Assembly (NCBI RefSeq): GCF_017302985.1
Contig: NZ_JAFIMU010000010.1
Location: 124,001-188,000, forward strand
DNA length: 64,000 nucleotides
From: Corallococcus macrosporus
GTDB lineage: Bacteria; Myxococcota; Myxococcia; Myxococcales; Myxococcaceae
Direction: 5' to 3'
Part shown: piece by piece, positions 1 to 7,460 of the stretch
Layout of the letters: every line of letters starts with the position of its first letter
Position numbering within the stretch: the first letter of the stretch is position 1
Program-made: the position numbers and the translations under genes
Notes under the pieces: generated by a model
Databases searched by the model: none
Told to the model about the DNA's origin: nothing
What the model saw: only the letters and a program-made list of their open reading frames with translations

Positions 1-2
1 CG

Positions 3-821
3 TGGCACTGGCTCATCAGCCGCTCGCGCGTCATCCGCGACGCGAACGGCAAGGTGATGGTGGTGCGCGGGGCCATCCTGGACATCACGGCGCTGAAGGA
101 GACGGAGCAGGCGCTGCAGGAGGCGGTGCGCACGCGCGACGACTTCCTGTCGGTGGCGAGCCACGAGCTGCGCACGCCGCTCACGTCGCTGCGACTCCAG
201 ATAGACCTCCTGCGCCGCATGGCCGAGGGCAAGGGCCAGGAGCCCGTCAGCTCGGAGAAGGTCACGGCGCGGCTGGACGCGGCGGACCGGCAGCTCAAGC
301 GGCTGGCGGCGCTGCTGGACAACCTGCTGGACGTGAGCCGCATCCGCACGGGCAAGCTGGACTTCGAGCTGGCGAGCGGAGACCTGGCGCCGGTGGTGCA
401 GGACCTGGTGGGGCGCTTCGCGGACGAGGCGAAGCAGGCCGGCGTGGTGCTGGACGCGCGCGTGGAGGGGCCGGCGCCGTGCCGGTTCGACAAGCTCCGG
501 ATGGAGCAGGTGGTGAGCAACCTCATCGCCAATGCGCTGCGCTACGGCCAGGGCACGCCGGTGCACGTGGCGCTGCGCCAGCAGGACGGACAGCTGCGGC
601 TGACGGTGCGAGACGGAGGCCCGGGCGTCCCGGCCACCGAGCGCGAGCGCATCTTCCAGCGCTTCGCCCAGGTGCAGGGCTCCGCGCGCACGGGAGGCCT
701 GGGACTGGGGCTCTACATCGTGCGGCAGATATTGGAAGCCCACGGCGGCCACGTCTGGGTGGAGGACACGCCCGGCGGCGGCGCAGCGTTCGTGGTGACG
801 CTGCCGGTGGAGGGCGCGTAG
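3..821 (+). CDS. Sensor histidine kinase, C-terminal part (5' end outside window)
   Basis: The reading frame is open at the left edge, so the gene begins upstream; 272 codons are visible. The first ~35 residues look like the end of a PAS/PAC domain (GKVMVVRGAILDITALKE). A HisKA dimerisation domain follows with the H-box ASHELRTPL, whose phosphorylatable His is about residue 54 of the visible part. The HATPase domain has an N-box (EQVVSNLIANALRYG), a G1 box (DGGPG), an F-box (RIFQRFAQ) and a G2 box (GLGLGLYIVRQ). All catalytic boxes are intact, so it should autophosphorylate and pass phosphate to a response regulator not seen here. It ends by TAG five bases before the convergent stop of the next gene. 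The sensed signal cannot be judged because the N-terminal part is missing. Confidence 0.93.
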   Translation, partial: WHWLISRSRVIRDANGKVMVVRGAILDITALKETEQALQEAVRTRDDFLSVASHELRTPLTSLRLQIDLLRRMAEGKGQEPVSSEKVTARLDAADRQLKRLAALLDNLLDVSRIRTGKLDFELASGDLAPVVQDLVGRFADEAKQAGVVLDARVEGPAPCRFDKLRMEQVVSNLIANALRYGQGTPVHVALRQQDGQLRLTVRDGGPGVPATERERIFQRFAQVQGSARTGGLGLGLYIVRQILEAHGGHVWVEDTPGGGAAFVVTLPVEGA

Positions 822-826
822 GCGCG

Positions 827-3100
827 TCAGCGCCGGATGAACGTCCCTCCACGGTAGGCGGGGCGATCCAGCGTGACGGTGTGCATCCGCGCGTCATCCA
901 GGACCAGGGGCATGCGCGTGACCGAGTCCCCACCGTCCACTTCGTCGCGGACGAAGACCGTGTAACGCCCCAGGGGCAGGTGCCCGAAGTGGAAGCGCGC
1001 GGCGGCCATGAAGGACGGCGTTGCCCCGTCCGGATCCCATGAGTCGTCGCCCGAGCCCTCCCGGAGCAGCGCATCCAGCGCCTCACCTGACACGGGCATG
1101 GGGATGTCCCCTGGCACGATGAACGCCGAGACGAATTCACGCGAAGCCTCGACGTGCACGCGCACTGTCCCCGGCCCTTGCCGTGCTTCGATGTCCAGGG
1201 CCGGATGCGAGCCCGGGCCCAGACGGATCCGCCGCGGAGCGAAGGACACCGGGGGCGGCTGAGGCGTGGACACATTCAGGGGACGCGCCACGGCATGCAC
1301 GAAGCAATTGCGGTCGCCCGGCACGTGCATCGTGTAGCGGCCCGCGACGTCGGTTGTGGCCTCCACCTCGAAGCCGCCTTCACAGCGGACCTCCAGGTGC
1401 ACACCCGCCAGGGGAACCTTCGCGCCACCCGTCACGGCGCCTTGAAGCTCGGCATCGGCCACGAGCCGCGACTTCACCGAGTCGTCCTCGGGATGGAGCG
1501 GCCGGAGCACCGTTCCCCTTCCCTTCGCGTGCACGCGGATCAACTGGGGCCGGGACGCCACGTTCTCGAACCGGAAGCGCCCGTCCTCATCGGTCACGGC
1601 CGTTCGCGGCGCATGCCGCCCGCGAACCTCCAGGTCGAACACCTCACGCAGCTCGACCTCCTGTCCCGCCACGTTCGTCCAGCCGTCAGCCGCGACGAGG
1701 CGCCCCCGGACGGTGCGGCCTTCCTCCAAGAGGACGTCCGGGACCGTCACCGTTTCGTCCAGGCGCCCTTCGGCGCGAACCAGCGCGGGAGCGAAGCCGT
1801 GGACATTCCCGATGACCCATTGGACGGGGCCTGATGCGGAGACGTACCGGGTGTACTCGCCACGTGGATTCGCCACGGCGTGACCGTCGATTTCGAAGTA
1901 CCAGGCGGCCCGTCCATCCGGGCGGAGGACGCGTCCCTTCAAGACACCACTGTCGGAGCTGAACACCCACGGCGCGTCCGCCGCCGAGGGCGGGCGTGCT
2001 TCCATTTCCCCGCCCGTCCTGGACTCGTTCACCGACCAGGTCAGCTTGGAGGGGGCCTGGAAGACGAAGGGAATGGCGAAGGAGCCATCCGCCTCCGTGC
2101 GGGCCATGCACCTGCCGCTCATGCCCACGCCACCGGTCCCGCCCATCCAGGCCGTCACCACGCCATGGGCGAGCGGTCGCCCCTTCAGGTCCACGGCGCG
2201 CCCCCGCCACGGTCCACCGTTCGGAACATCCTGAAAGCTCACCGTCGCTTCCGTCCGCGTGCCCGGAAGGACCTGGCTTTCGAGGGTGCGCTGCCACTCA
2301 CAGCCCGGCATCGGTTCGTACCGCCCCGTGACGCGGTAGAGCTCCGCGGGAAGTTGCTCGAAGAGAGCGGCGTCCGGAGTTTCCTTCCGGTGCATTGGGA
2401 GATCGCGCAACTCGCCCATCCCCTCGATGGACGCGGGGCCTCCAGGCAACGGCCTTCCCTGGGGATCCAGCACCCGGACCTGGAGCGAGCTGAGTCCCCA
2501 CATCATCACTTCAAGCTCCGGTTGCGGTGCACGACGCCGCAGGAGGACGGGACTCCAGCCATCCTTTTCGGCACGAAGCTGAAGCCACCCGTCCCCCGCG
2601 GGCACACCGTCGAACCGGAAGCGCCCCTGCGCGTCGCTCTGGGTTTCCGGCAGTGGTTCCAGGATGTCTTCGATGGGAAGGGTTTCAAGCCGGAGACGGA
2701 CCCCTTCGAGGGGCTGCCCTTTCATGTCGACCACGCGGCCCTCGAAGGGAACCGCGCGCGCCATGGACAGATCCCACCGGGCCTCCGTGTCGAAGGCAAT
2801 CCGCACATCCGTACGAATCACGCCCACGAATCCAGGGGCCTCCGCCTGGGCGACGTACCACCCTGGCATGAGGTGGAGCCGGGCCGTCCCGTTCACATCC
2901 GTGAGGCCCGACCTGGAGACGCTGGAGCCGCGATCCGCGCGCCGTGCCCGCAGCGTCACCCCGGGAATCGGCTGTCCCAGTGCATCGACGGCCCGGACGG
3001 TCAGCGTCCTCTCCTCCAGCGGCCATCGCTTCAACACCGGACGCGGAGCTTCCGCGCACGCGAGCACCACGGCCAAGAGCCCCACCCAGCTCCATCGCAT
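827..3100 (-). CDS. Carboxypeptidase-regulatory-like multidomain lipoprotein (paralog A)
   Basis: This is a 757-residue lipoprotein: a short N-terminus, a hydrophobic stretch and a lipobox ending VLAC (Cys15). The rest is made of about seven beta-sandwich repeats of the CarboxypepD_reg/Ig-like type. Each opens with a G-R-V-x-D-x-x-G-x-P-L-x-G phrase, for example GRVVDMKGQPLEGVRLRLE and VRVLDPQGRPLPG, and has an internal DxxGRFRF strand pair. The C-terminal segment LPLGRYTVFV is shared with the next gene, so the two are tandem paralogs. No catalytic motif was seen; such repeats usually act in surface adhesion or as structural stalks, but that role is inferred. A TAACCT -10-like hexamer lies 7 bases before the ATG, suggesting a leaderless mRNA separate from the upstream paralog. 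Confidence 0.88.
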   Translation of the reverse strand: MRWSWVGLLAVVLACAEAPRPVLKRWPLEERTLTVRAVDALGQPIPGVTLRARRADRGSSVSRSGLTDVNGTARLHLMPGWYVAQAEAPGFVGVIRTDVRIAFDTEARWDLSMARAVPFEGRVVDMKGQPLEGVRLRLETLPIEDILEPLPETQSDAQGRFRFDGVPAGDGWLQLRAEKDGWSPVLLRRRAPQPELEVMMWGLSSLQVRVLDPQGRPLPGGPASIEGMGELRDLPMHRKETPDAALFEQLPAELYRVTGRYEPMPGCEWQRTLESQVLPGTRTEATVSFQDVPNGGPWRGRAVDLKGRPLAHGVVTAWMGGTGGVGMSGRCMARTEADGSFAIPFVFQAPSKLTWSVNESRTGGEMEARPPSAADAPWVFSSDSGVLKGRVLRPDGRAAWYFEIDGHAVANPRGEYTRYVSASGPVQWVIGNVHGFAPALVRAEGRLDETVTVPDVLLEEGRTVRGRLVAADGWTNVAGQEVELREVFDLEVRGRHAPRTAVTDEDGRFRFENVASRPQLIRVHAKGRGTVLRPLHPEDDSVKSRLVADAELQGAVTGGAKVPLAGVHLEVRCEGGFEVEATTDVAGRYTMHVPGDRNCFVHAVARPLNVSTPQPPPVSFAPRRIRLGPGSHPALDIEARQGPGTVRVHVEASREFVSAFIVPGDIPMPVSGEALDALLREGSGDDSWDPDGATPSFMAAARFHFGHLPLGRYTVFVRDEVDGGDSVTRMPLVLDDARMHTVTLDRPAYRGGTFIRR

Positions 3101-3107
3101 GCCCCGC

Positions 3108-3113
3108 AGGTTA
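3108..3113 (-). promoter_or_regulatory. -10 element TAACCT preceded by TGC, 7 bases before start
   Basis: On the minus strand the 41-base gap between the two tandem lipoprotein genes reads CTGC-TAACCT-GCGGGGC-ATG. A TSS about 7 bases after the hexamer would fall on the A of the ATG. No Shine-Dalgarno is present. The same arrangement precedes the gene starting at 5400. Confidence 0.5.
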
Positions 3114-3141
3114 GCAGGGCATGGCGTGACAACGGCCAGCG

Positions 3142-5400
3142 TCAGCGAGCGAAGCGCGTGCCGCCCTCTTCAGGGCGCGGTGTCTCGAACCGGTGCACGC
3201 CGGGCTCCGTGAGGTTCACGGGGTAGCGGAGCACGACCAGGTTCGCATCGCTCGTGAGCACGAACACCGTGTAACGCCCCAGCGGCAGGTGACTGAATCG
3301 AGGCTCCCACCAGGAACGGTAGGACCAGTTCTCCACCTGGCGCTCTGGACGCTGCTCGGCGGGCTCGGAATCCGGCTCGGCGGCGGACACCATCAGCGTG
3401 TGGACGGCGTCCACCGTCGACGGCATCGGGACGTCTCCGGGAACGAGCAGGACCCGGTCCCACTCGCCCGCACCGGGGAACAGGACCTGCACGGACGCGG
3501 GCCCTGTGCGTGGCCGCAGGTCCACCCGGACCGTCTCTCCCGGACGGCCACTGCTGAAGCGCTGGGGCCAGAAGACACGCAGCGGCGGCGAGGGCCATCC
3601 GGAGGGACCGCCCGTGTCGTAGACGCTCAAGAAGCACTCGCGCCCCGAGACGACATCCAGGCTGTACCGTCCCTCCGCGTCGGTGACAGCCATCTGGTCG
3701 GGGTAGACCTCGCACCCGGTCATCAGGCGCGTGCCCGGCAACGGACGCCCCGCTTCATCCGCCACCGTCCCCACGAGGTGGGCAGCCGGGACGAGCGGCA
3801 CCGTCACCTCCGCCACCTCCGGACTCAACGGCAGCGAGGCGGTTCCGTCTTCTTCCGTCTCCGCCTTGAGGATGAGCGGCTCACGCGGCACGTTCTCCAG
3901 CAAGAACCGTCCGTCCGCCTCCACCCTCAGGAACGCCTGCTCCCAGGCGAACGTCGACTCGTTCCCTGGCGGCGGGCGCAGGGCCACCCAGCCCTTCGAC
4001 AGGGCCGGCTGCCCATCCTTCCGCAGCAGCCGGACTCGCACGTCGCGCCCGGCCTTCAGCATCACGTCGGACAGCACGGTCCGTTCCCCCACGGGCTCCA
4101 CCCGCCTGCGCGTGCTCGCGAATCCCTCCGCCGAGAAGGTCAGCCCCTCGGGCCAGGGACCTTCCAGCGTGTACTGGTAGCGCCCTTCCCGCTCATGGTG
4201 GAGCGTCGAGTTCACTTGAAAGTCAGTCAGGGGCTTCCCATCCGGCCCCAGCACGCGTCCCTGCACGCTGGGATGGGAACGGACCTCCACGGAGACGTCT
4301 CCCGCGTCCGGGCCGAGCTCGACCTTCGTGTTCCCCTTGTGAACCACCACGCGCACGGGTCCCGCCAGCAGGTGATGCACCGCGAAGCGTCCCTCCAGGT
4401 CGGTCGTGCTGGAGGACTCGCTCACGAAGGCGTCCTTCTTCGGGTCACCCGAAGAGGCCCTCAACTGCACGCCCGCCACGGGCCCGTCCGCGCCAACGAC
4501 CCGGCCCTGAAGCGGTGCGCGCTCCGGCGCGTTGTCGAAGCGGAGCGTCAGCTCGCGGGTCCCTCCCGCCACGACCTCGACGTCCAAGGACGCGCTCCAA
4601 TCCGCGCCAATCCCCACCGGACACGTGACCGTCACCCGGTAGCGCCCTGACTCCAGGCCCCGGTACACCCGGGCGTCCTTCACCTTCTCGTCGATCCAGG
4701 CCCCCTCCTTCGACACGGGATCCAGCGCCTTGATCTTCACCTCCGGCGGGTGCGCAAGCCTTCCCCCCGGGCCGAAGGCCATCACCCGCAGCGAGCCCTG
4801 CTCGCGCATCACGAGCGTCAGCTCCACGGGCCGGGCGTCGAACACCCGGCGTTCGTCGCTGTAGCCCTTGCGCCGCGCCAGCAACACGCCAGGGCCTGGC
4901 CCCATGCCTTCGAACCGGAAGGTTCCGTCCGGGTTCCCCACGAGGTCCAGACGGGGCGCCGTCGTATCCGCGGGGATCCATGAGAGCGACACGGCGCGGA
5001 CGGGCTGGCCCGCTCCGTCCACCACGCGCCCTGGCACCGGGGCGGAGGGCCGCAGCGTCATCATCACCGCCGCCGGATGCTCGCGCCCGAGCCGCATGTC
5101 CGGATCCACGAAGGTCTGATGGCCCGTGGCCTCGGCGGTGAAGACGTACCAGCCGGAGGGCACCGTCAACACGGCCTGTCCCCGTGCGTCGGTCGTGCCC
5201 CAGAACACCTCGGGGGGATTCACCATCGCCTGCCGGATGCGGAACGGGATGCCAGGAAGAGGATGGCCCTCCGCGTCCTTCGCCAGCACCGTGAGCATTG
5301 CTGTCGCGGGCGCCGGCTCGGACGCCGTCACGGGTTGCTGCTTCGGCGTGCCCGCGCACGCGAGCATCCCCACCACGAGCCCCAGCTGGCTCCATCGCAT
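3142..5400 (-). CDS. Carboxypeptidase-regulatory-like multidomain lipoprotein (paralog B)
   Basis: This 752-residue tandem paralog of the gene at 827-3100 has the same N-terminus pattern (MRWS, then a lipobox LAC at Cys15) and the same C-terminal motif HLPLGRYTVFV. It consists of repeated beta domains with consensus GxVxGxxGxPLxG, such as GRVVDGAGQPVRAVSLSW, GRVVGADGPVAGVQLRA, GRVLGPDGKPLTDFQV and GTVADEAGRPLPGTRLM. Several carry the D-x-x-G-R-F/Y strand typical of carboxypeptidase regulatory domains. No enzymatic motif was found. It should be anchored to the outer or inner membrane by lipid and exposed as an elongated rod; its role is unknown. A TAGCGT hexamer preceded by TGC sits 7 bases before the ATG. 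Confidence 0.88.
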   Translation of the reverse strand: MRWSQLGLVVGMLACAGTPKQQPVTASEPAPATAMLTVLAKDAEGHPLPGIPFRIRQAMVNPPEVFWGTTDARGQAVLTVPSGWYVFTAEATGHQTFVDPDMRLGREHPAAVMMTLRPSAPVPGRVVDGAGQPVRAVSLSWIPADTTAPRLDLVGNPDGTFRFEGMGPGPGVLLARRKGYSDERRVFDARPVELTLVMREQGSLRVMAFGPGGRLAHPPEVKIKALDPVSKEGAWIDEKVKDARVYRGLESGRYRVTVTCPVGIGADWSASLDVEVVAGGTRELTLRFDNAPERAPLQGRVVGADGPVAGVQLRASSGDPKKDAFVSESSSTTDLEGRFAVHHLLAGPVRVVVHKGNTKVELGPDAGDVSVEVRSHPSVQGRVLGPDGKPLTDFQVNSTLHHEREGRYQYTLEGPWPEGLTFSAEGFASTRRRVEPVGERTVLSDVMLKAGRDVRVRLLRKDGQPALSKGWVALRPPPGNESTFAWEQAFLRVEADGRFLLENVPREPLILKAETEEDGTASLPLSPEVAEVTVPLVPAAHLVGTVADEAGRPLPGTRLMTGCEVYPDQMAVTDAEGRYSLDVVSGRECFLSVYDTGGPSGWPSPPLRVFWPQRFSSGRPGETVRVDLRPRTGPASVQVLFPGAGEWDRVLLVPGDVPMPSTVDAVHTLMVSAAEPDSEPAEQRPERQVENWSYRSWWEPRFSHLPLGRYTVFVLTSDANLVVLRYPVNLTEPGVHRFETPRPEEGGTRFAR

Positions 5401-5407
5401 GTGCCCG

Positions 5408-5413
5408 ACGCTA
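5408..5413 (-). promoter_or_regulatory. -10 element TAGCGT preceded by TGC, 7 bases before start
   Basis: The minus strand reads TTGC-TAGCGT-CGGGCAC-ATG. It is the same TGC-TAnnnT-N7-ATG layout as at 3108-3113, so this gene is also probably translated from a leaderless transcript. No Shine-Dalgarno is seen. Confidence 0.5.
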
Positions 5414-5442
5414 GCAAGCGCGCGAGCACACGGGACAGCCCC

Positions 5443-6255
5443 TCAGCCGAAGCGCTCGCGGAAGGTGCTCAGGTTGGGCCCCTTTCCATCGCGCTCGTAC
5501 ACCGCGAACACCACGCGGCTGAACGCGCCCGCCATCGTGGACAGCCCTCGCGCGAAGGCCTCCGCCGCGTCGCGCGGGTTGTTGCGGAACGCGCCGCAGC
5601 CCCAGGCCCCCAGGATGATCGTCCGGTGCCCGTGGTGCGCCGCCACCTGCAACACCTTGAGCGCTCGCGCGAAGAGCACGTCCCTCACCTGCTGCGCGAC
5701 CTCCGGGTCCCCTGCCGGCAGCTGCTTCGCGTTGGGCGCGGGTGCCGTGAGCAGCGACACGAGGAAGGGCCGCTCCAGCAGGTCATGGTGCTCGTTGCGG
5801 AAGAACGGCACGTCCGGCGAGTAGATGAAGTGATCCGTGTACAGCGGCGAGCGCAGCTTGCGGTTCGCGTCGTAGTACTCCGGCCACTTCAACAGACACG
5901 GGTACAGCGCCGAGCACCGCGCCAGGTCCTCCTCCTGCGCCTTCGCGCCCGTGAGGAAGCCGCCGCCCGGGTTCACCGCCGACGCGAAGTTGAGCGCCAG
6001 CACGCGGCGCTCCCCCTCCTGCTCCACCAGCCGGCGCGCGGCGTCGCCCGTCTTCTCCGGCGTCACCTCGATGGTGAAGCCCTGCACCGGAGAAGGCCGT
6101 GTCAGGTGTTCGAAGTCCCCGGGGCGCACCAGCACGGTGCCCTGGACCGCGTGCGCCACCGCGTCGCGAAGGGACACCTCCTTCCCGGAGAGCGGCACGT
6201 AGCGGCCCTCATCCAGGATGCGAAGGGTCTCGTCCGCGACGCGGTTCAGCGCCAT
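5443..6255 (-). CDS. Bacterial-type poly(ADP-ribose) glycohydrolase (DUF2263/TIGR02452 macrodomain)
   Basis: This 270-residue protein belongs to the DUF2263/TIGR02452 family. The diagnostic PARG signature GGG-x(7)-QEE is present: GGG at about residues 97-99 and QEE at 107-109, in NPGGGFLTGAKAQEEDLARC. The second Glu of QEE is the catalytic residue in characterised bacterial PARGs. A later GAWGCGAFRNNP segment matches the family's conserved C-terminal strand and loop. The expected reaction is hydrolysis of ribose-ribose bonds in ADP-ribose polymers or removal of ADP-ribose. The start at 6255 was chosen because family homology begins at MALNRVADETL and the previous gene ends at 6260, giving a 4-base gap and likely co-translation. 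A longer open frame upstream overlaps the preceding gene and looks non-coding. No ADP-ribosyltransferase is visible nearby. Confidence 0.9.
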   Translation of the reverse strand: MALNRVADETLRILDEGRYVPLSGKEVSLRDAVAHAVQGTVLVRPGDFEHLTRPSPVQGFTIEVTPEKTGDAARRLVEQEGERRVLALNFASAVNPGGGFLTGAKAQEEDLARCSALYPCLLKWPEYYDANRKLRSPLYTDHFIYSPDVPFFRNEHHDLLERPFLVSLLTAPAPNAKQLPAGDPEVAQQVRDVLFARALKVLQVAAHHGHRTIILGAWGCGAFRNNPRDAAEAFARGLSTMAGAFSRVVFAVYERDGKGPNLSTFRERFG

Positions 6256-6259
6256 GGCG

Positions 6260-7084
6260 TCACTCGCAGCCGATGCGCTGGGTCGCCACCGCGAGGTCGT
6301 CGATCCACGTCTCCGACGCGGAGTCGCCCTTGGGGTGCACGAAGCCGTAGCCCACGCCGAAGTTGGTGAACGGCCGGATGCCGACGTTCGGGAAGTCGAA
6401 GGCCTGCTGGCCATCCACCCACACCAGCGCGTGGCCCGTGGTGGCGGAGGTGTCGGCGCGCTCCACGCCCCACTCGATGCACGTCCACTTGTTGGGCGAC
6501 ACCGTCACCGCCGTGTTGTCCTGGAGGTTCCAGCCCGTGCCCTTGATGCCGCTCCAGTCATCCAGCGCGAAGGCGCCGTTGTGCATGCCTTGGAGCTCGA
6601 TGCCGCCGAAGTCGTTGTCCTTCGGGGAGAAGAGGATGAAGTACGTCCCCATCACGCCCTCCGGCGAGGCCCGGCTCAGGTACACGTACGCGCGCGTGTA
6701 GAGCTTCGTGCCGAACGCCGGCATGTCCTTGCGCAGGTGCGCGATGGCCTGCTGGTCCCCCGAGCCCGTGTCCTCGTTGTAGCCGGGGTCCGTCTTCACG
6801 TGCACCGCGCCGCTGCCGGAGCGGGTGCGCGAGTTGTCGATGGTGATGGTGGCGTGGTGGTTCTCGTCCGGCTGCTTCCAGCCGTTCATCCCCTTGTCGA
6901 AGTTCTCGCAGAAGATGGCGGAGGCGGGGCACTGGCCGTTGGGCGTGGTGGTGCCGCCGTCGGTGTTCGTGCCCGCGTCCGTGCCCGAGTCGGGGGTGTT
7001 GTCCGTCTTGTCGTCGCCGCAAGCCGACAGCGCGCCCACCGCGAGGGAAGCCATCATCAACGCCAGTGCCGAAGTCGAACGCAT
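6260..7084 (-). CDS. Secreted lipoprotein with a jelly-roll/Cip1-like carbohydrate-binding fold
   Basis: This 274-residue lipoprotein has signal sequence MRSTSALALMMASLAVGALS followed by A-C (Cys22). A 25-residue Asp/Thr/Gly-rich linker follows, then one ~220-residue domain. Motifs such as FCENFDKGMNGW, KLYTRAYVYL, WTCIEWGVE and TWIDDLAV resemble concanavalin-A-like or polysaccharide-lyase/Cip1-like sandwich folds of myxobacterial secreted proteins. The fold match is from memory and is not certain; no catalytic residues are assigned. The Shine-Dalgarno GGAAGGA lies six bases before the ATG. It is the first gene of a two-gene unit with the PARG-like gene, although the two products belong to different compartments. 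Confidence 0.75.
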   Translation of the reverse strand: MRSTSALALMMASLAVGALSACGDDKTDNTPDSGTDAGTNTDGGTTTPNGQCPASAIFCENFDKGMNGWKQPDENHHATITIDNSRTRSGSGAVHVKTDPGYNEDTGSGDQQAIAHLRKDMPAFGTKLYTRAYVYLSRASPEGVMGTYFILFSPKDNDFGGIELQGMHNGAFALDDWSGIKGTGWNLQDNTAVTVSPNKWTCIEWGVERADTSATTGHALVWVDGQQAFDFPNVGIRPFTNFGVGYGFVHPKGDSASETWIDDLAVATQRIGCE

Positions 7085-7460
7085 GAGTCCTTCCAGGAAG
7101 AAGCGTCGCGCCCTCGCGCTCCTGCCGCGGGGACGGGACGTGTCGCAGTCCTAACACGGCCCCCCGTCCACCTTGGAATGGGGCCCGCCAGACCCCGGCC
7201 ACGCAAGGCAGGCGGGCAGGCGCGAGGCCCGCCGTGACGACAGGCCCCGCGGGGCCATACGGATGTCGGCCAGCGATGGATGCGCGCGCGGCGCGATCAC
7301 AAGTGCTCACTGGCAGCGCACGGACCTGCCCGGCAGGTGCGCGTTGCCGTTCCGCCCCGTACTGCTTTCCATGTGAAGCGCCAGCGGCACGGGCGTCACC
7401 CTCACGGGCAGCAGAGGGGTGGGAGCGGGTGGGGGTTCCTGGCATCGGGGAGAGCGGGAG
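7085..7460. other. Divergent intergenic region with two palindromes
   Basis: This 376-base region separates the minus-strand lipoprotein operon from the plus-strand cyclase-ATPase gene. It holds a 14-base GC palindrome at 7243-7256 (GGCCCCGCGGGGCC) and a 15-base inverted repeat at 7324-7338 (ACCTGCC, one base, GGCAGGT). Either could be an operator or simply a hairpin. No small gene or clear -35/-10 pair was recognised. An in-frame GTG at 7419 would extend the plus-strand gene by 14 residues. Confidence 0.5.
7324..7338. promoter_or_regulatory. Inverted repeat ACCTGCC-N1-GGCAGGT, candidate operator
   Basis: A perfect 7-base dyad lies between two divergent genes, about 120 bases before the cyclase-ATPase start. 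Position and symmetry suit a dimeric regulator, but no family consensus was recognised. Confidence 0.3.
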
